A program made the position numbers and the translations under genes. DNA of 64,000 nt, taken from Actinomycetospora sp. TBRC 11914 (lineage in GTDB: Bacteria; Actinomycetota; Actinomycetes; Mycobacteriales; Pseudonocardiaceae). Every line of letters begins with the position of its first letter. Position 1 is the first letter of the stretch. Below the pieces are notes generated by a model. That model did not search any database, was not told the DNA's origin, and was given only the letters and a program-made list of their open reading frames with translations. Positions 63,076-64,000 of the stretch are shown here, one piece after another. The DNA lies in assembly GCF_012933465.1 (NCBI RefSeq), contig NZ_JABBND010000004.1, positions 1-64,000 of the forward strand. Reading direction: 5' to 3'.

Positions 63076-63551
63076 AGCGTCGCGGCGGGGGCGCTCGGCG
63101 GGGGCGGGGTCGGCTGGTCCGCCGGGTCGTCGGCACCCGGCAGGTGCACGTCGGTGACGACGATGTTCAGCTCGGTGACCCGCACGCCCGCGATCTGCTC
63201 GACCGCCTCCGGCACGTGCCGGCGCAGCCCGCGCGTCAGCTCCCGGGCGCCCACGCCGTACTCGATCTCGACGTCCAGCCCGACCTTCGCGGTGTCGCCG
63301 TCGAGCTCGACCCGCACCCCGCCGACGTTCTCGGTGCTGCCGGTCAGGCTCTGGCGCACCGCCCCGATCGCGCGGGAGCCGGCCGCGCCGAGCGCCACCA
63401 CGCCGGGGATCTCGCGGGCGGCGTAGGCCACGACCTTCTGCACGACGGCGGGCAGCACCTCGGTGCTCCCCGTGACCGGGGTCCCTCCGGGCAGCCCCCC
63501 TCCGGGCGGCGGGGGCGGTGTGGGCGGCACGGGCGGCGTCGGGGTGCTCAT
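63072..63551 (-). CDS. Asp23/Gls24 family envelope-stress-type protein
   Basis: A 159-residue protein. The Pro/Gly-rich N-terminal 30 residues are followed by the Asp23 domain (EVLPAVVQKVVAYAAREIPGVVALG, VELDGDTAKVGLDVEIEYGVGARELTRGLRRHVPEAVEQIAGVRVTELNIVVTDVHL). In Firmicutes such proteins lie under the membrane and respond to wall stress; the actinobacterial role is unclear. The ATG overlaps the nhaA stop (ATGA), so it is co-translated with the antiporter. Confidence 0.9.
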   Translation of the reverse strand: MSTPTPPVPPTPPPPPGGGLPGGTPVTGSTEVLPAVVQKVVAYAAREIPGVVALGAAGSRAIGAVRQSLTGSTENVGGVRVELDGDTAKVGLDVEIEYGVGARELTRGLRRHVPEAVEQIAGVRVTELNIVVTDVHLPGADDPADQPTPPPPSAPAATL

Positions 63552-64000
63552 GGGGACTCTGTACCCGCTGCGGGGTCGGTCGCGTCACCCCTCGCCCGGA
63601 CGGGCCGTCGTCGAGCGGCCAGGCGCAGGACGAGCGTGGCGAGCAGCGTCGCGACCACCGACGCCGCGACCACGCCGGTCTTCACGTGGTCGTCGGCCGG
63701 GGTGCCGGGGCCGAAGGCCAGCTCGCCGATGAGCAGCGACACGGTGAAGCCGATGCCGCCGAGCAGGGCCAGCCCCAGGACGTCGTACCAGCACAGCGAC
63801 GCGTCGAGCTCGGCCCGGGTGAACCGGGAGACCAGCCACGTCGCCCCCGCCACGCCCACGGTCTTCCCGGCGACCAGGCCGACCAGCACCCCGAGCGTGA
63901 CGGCGTCGCCCAGGGCGCCCCAACCCCCGGCGTCCGCGACCGACACCCCGGCGGCGAAGAAGGCGAACACCGGCACCGCGACCCCCGCAGAGAGCGGACG
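63548..64000 (-). CDS. nhaA: Na+/H+ antiporter NhaA, C-terminal part (cut by window end)
   Basis: The last 150 residues of an NhaA antiporter; the N-terminal part lies beyond the window. VPVFAFFAAGVSV, GVLVGLVAGKTVGVAGATWL and GLALLGGIGFTVSLLIGELAF are conserved C-terminal helices. The protein exchanges sodium for protons across the membrane. The C-terminal tail is basic then acidic. Its stop overlaps the Asp23-family start. Confidence 0.92.
   Translation of the reverse strand, partial: RPLSAGVAVPVFAFFAAGVSVADAGGWGALGDAVTLGVLVGLVAGKTVGVAGATWLVSRFTRAELDASLCWYDVLGLALLGGIGFTVSLLIGELAFGPGTPADDHVKTGVVAASVVATLLATLVLRLAARRRPVRARGDATDPAAGTESP

Overview
The window is very GC-rich, with GTG starts common, a proteasome activator (Bpa) and a complete arabinogalactan toolkit. 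This points to an actinobacterium of the Mycobacteriales/Pseudonocardiales branch. No mycolic-acid gene is visible, so a Pseudonocardiaceae-type, arabinogalactan-bearing and possibly mycolate-free organism is my inference; no rRNA is present to confirm it.

Layout. 1-4.7 kb matches the M. tuberculosis Rv3778c-Rv3783 neighbourhood: a cysteine-desulfurase-like pseudoenzyme, bpa, the Wzm/Wzt exporter and glfT1. 4.7-17.7 kb holds three Emb-type arabinosyltransferases, a GtrA-family protein and dprE1-dprE2, which make the decaprenylphosphoryl-arabinose donor. 17.7-25.8 kb is mixed: acyltransferase, GT-C membrane protein, mscL, a small secreted protein, an MFS transporter, a Lys/Glu-rich membrane protein and a small flavin-reductase-like protein. 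25.8-32.4 kb carries glfT2, a degenerate P-type-ATPase-like protein, a membrane-anchored esterase, glf and a SRPBCC protein. 32.5-36.4 kb is an accessory islet of lower apparent GC: an XRE regulator with a membrane anchor, a divergent secreted peptidoglycan-binding protein, and a ricin-lectin/lyase-like secreted protein. 36.5-43.4 kb combines a glycerol-1-phosphate-dehydrogenase-like enzyme, a nucleotidyltransferase, a LicD-methyltransferase fusion and a second glfT2-like gene. 43.5-62.8 kb is a surface-polysaccharide region with AftA, several GT-C proteins, two flippase-like proteins, GT2 and GT4 glycosyltransferases, methyltransferases and a fourth Emb paralogue. The end carries a 52-residue membrane protein, an Asp23-family protein and the C-terminal part of NhaA.

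How it fits together: Glf makes UDP-galactofuranose; GlfT1 and GlfT2 build galactan; Wzm/Wzt probably exports it; DprE1/DprE2 make the arabinose donor; AftA primes and the Emb enzymes extend the arabinan. The second GlfT2, the LicD/G1P genes and the flippase/GT cluster suggest a further, uncharacterised decoration or secondary polymer.

Two non-coding patterns run through the window. A family of palindromic elements with a constant 46-bp core sits exactly at gene 3' ends, mostly between convergent genes, and sometimes supplies the last codons of a gene. A TANNNT hexamer lies 6-8 nt before many start codons, consistent with widespread leaderless transcription. Two genes appear to need an AUC start codon.
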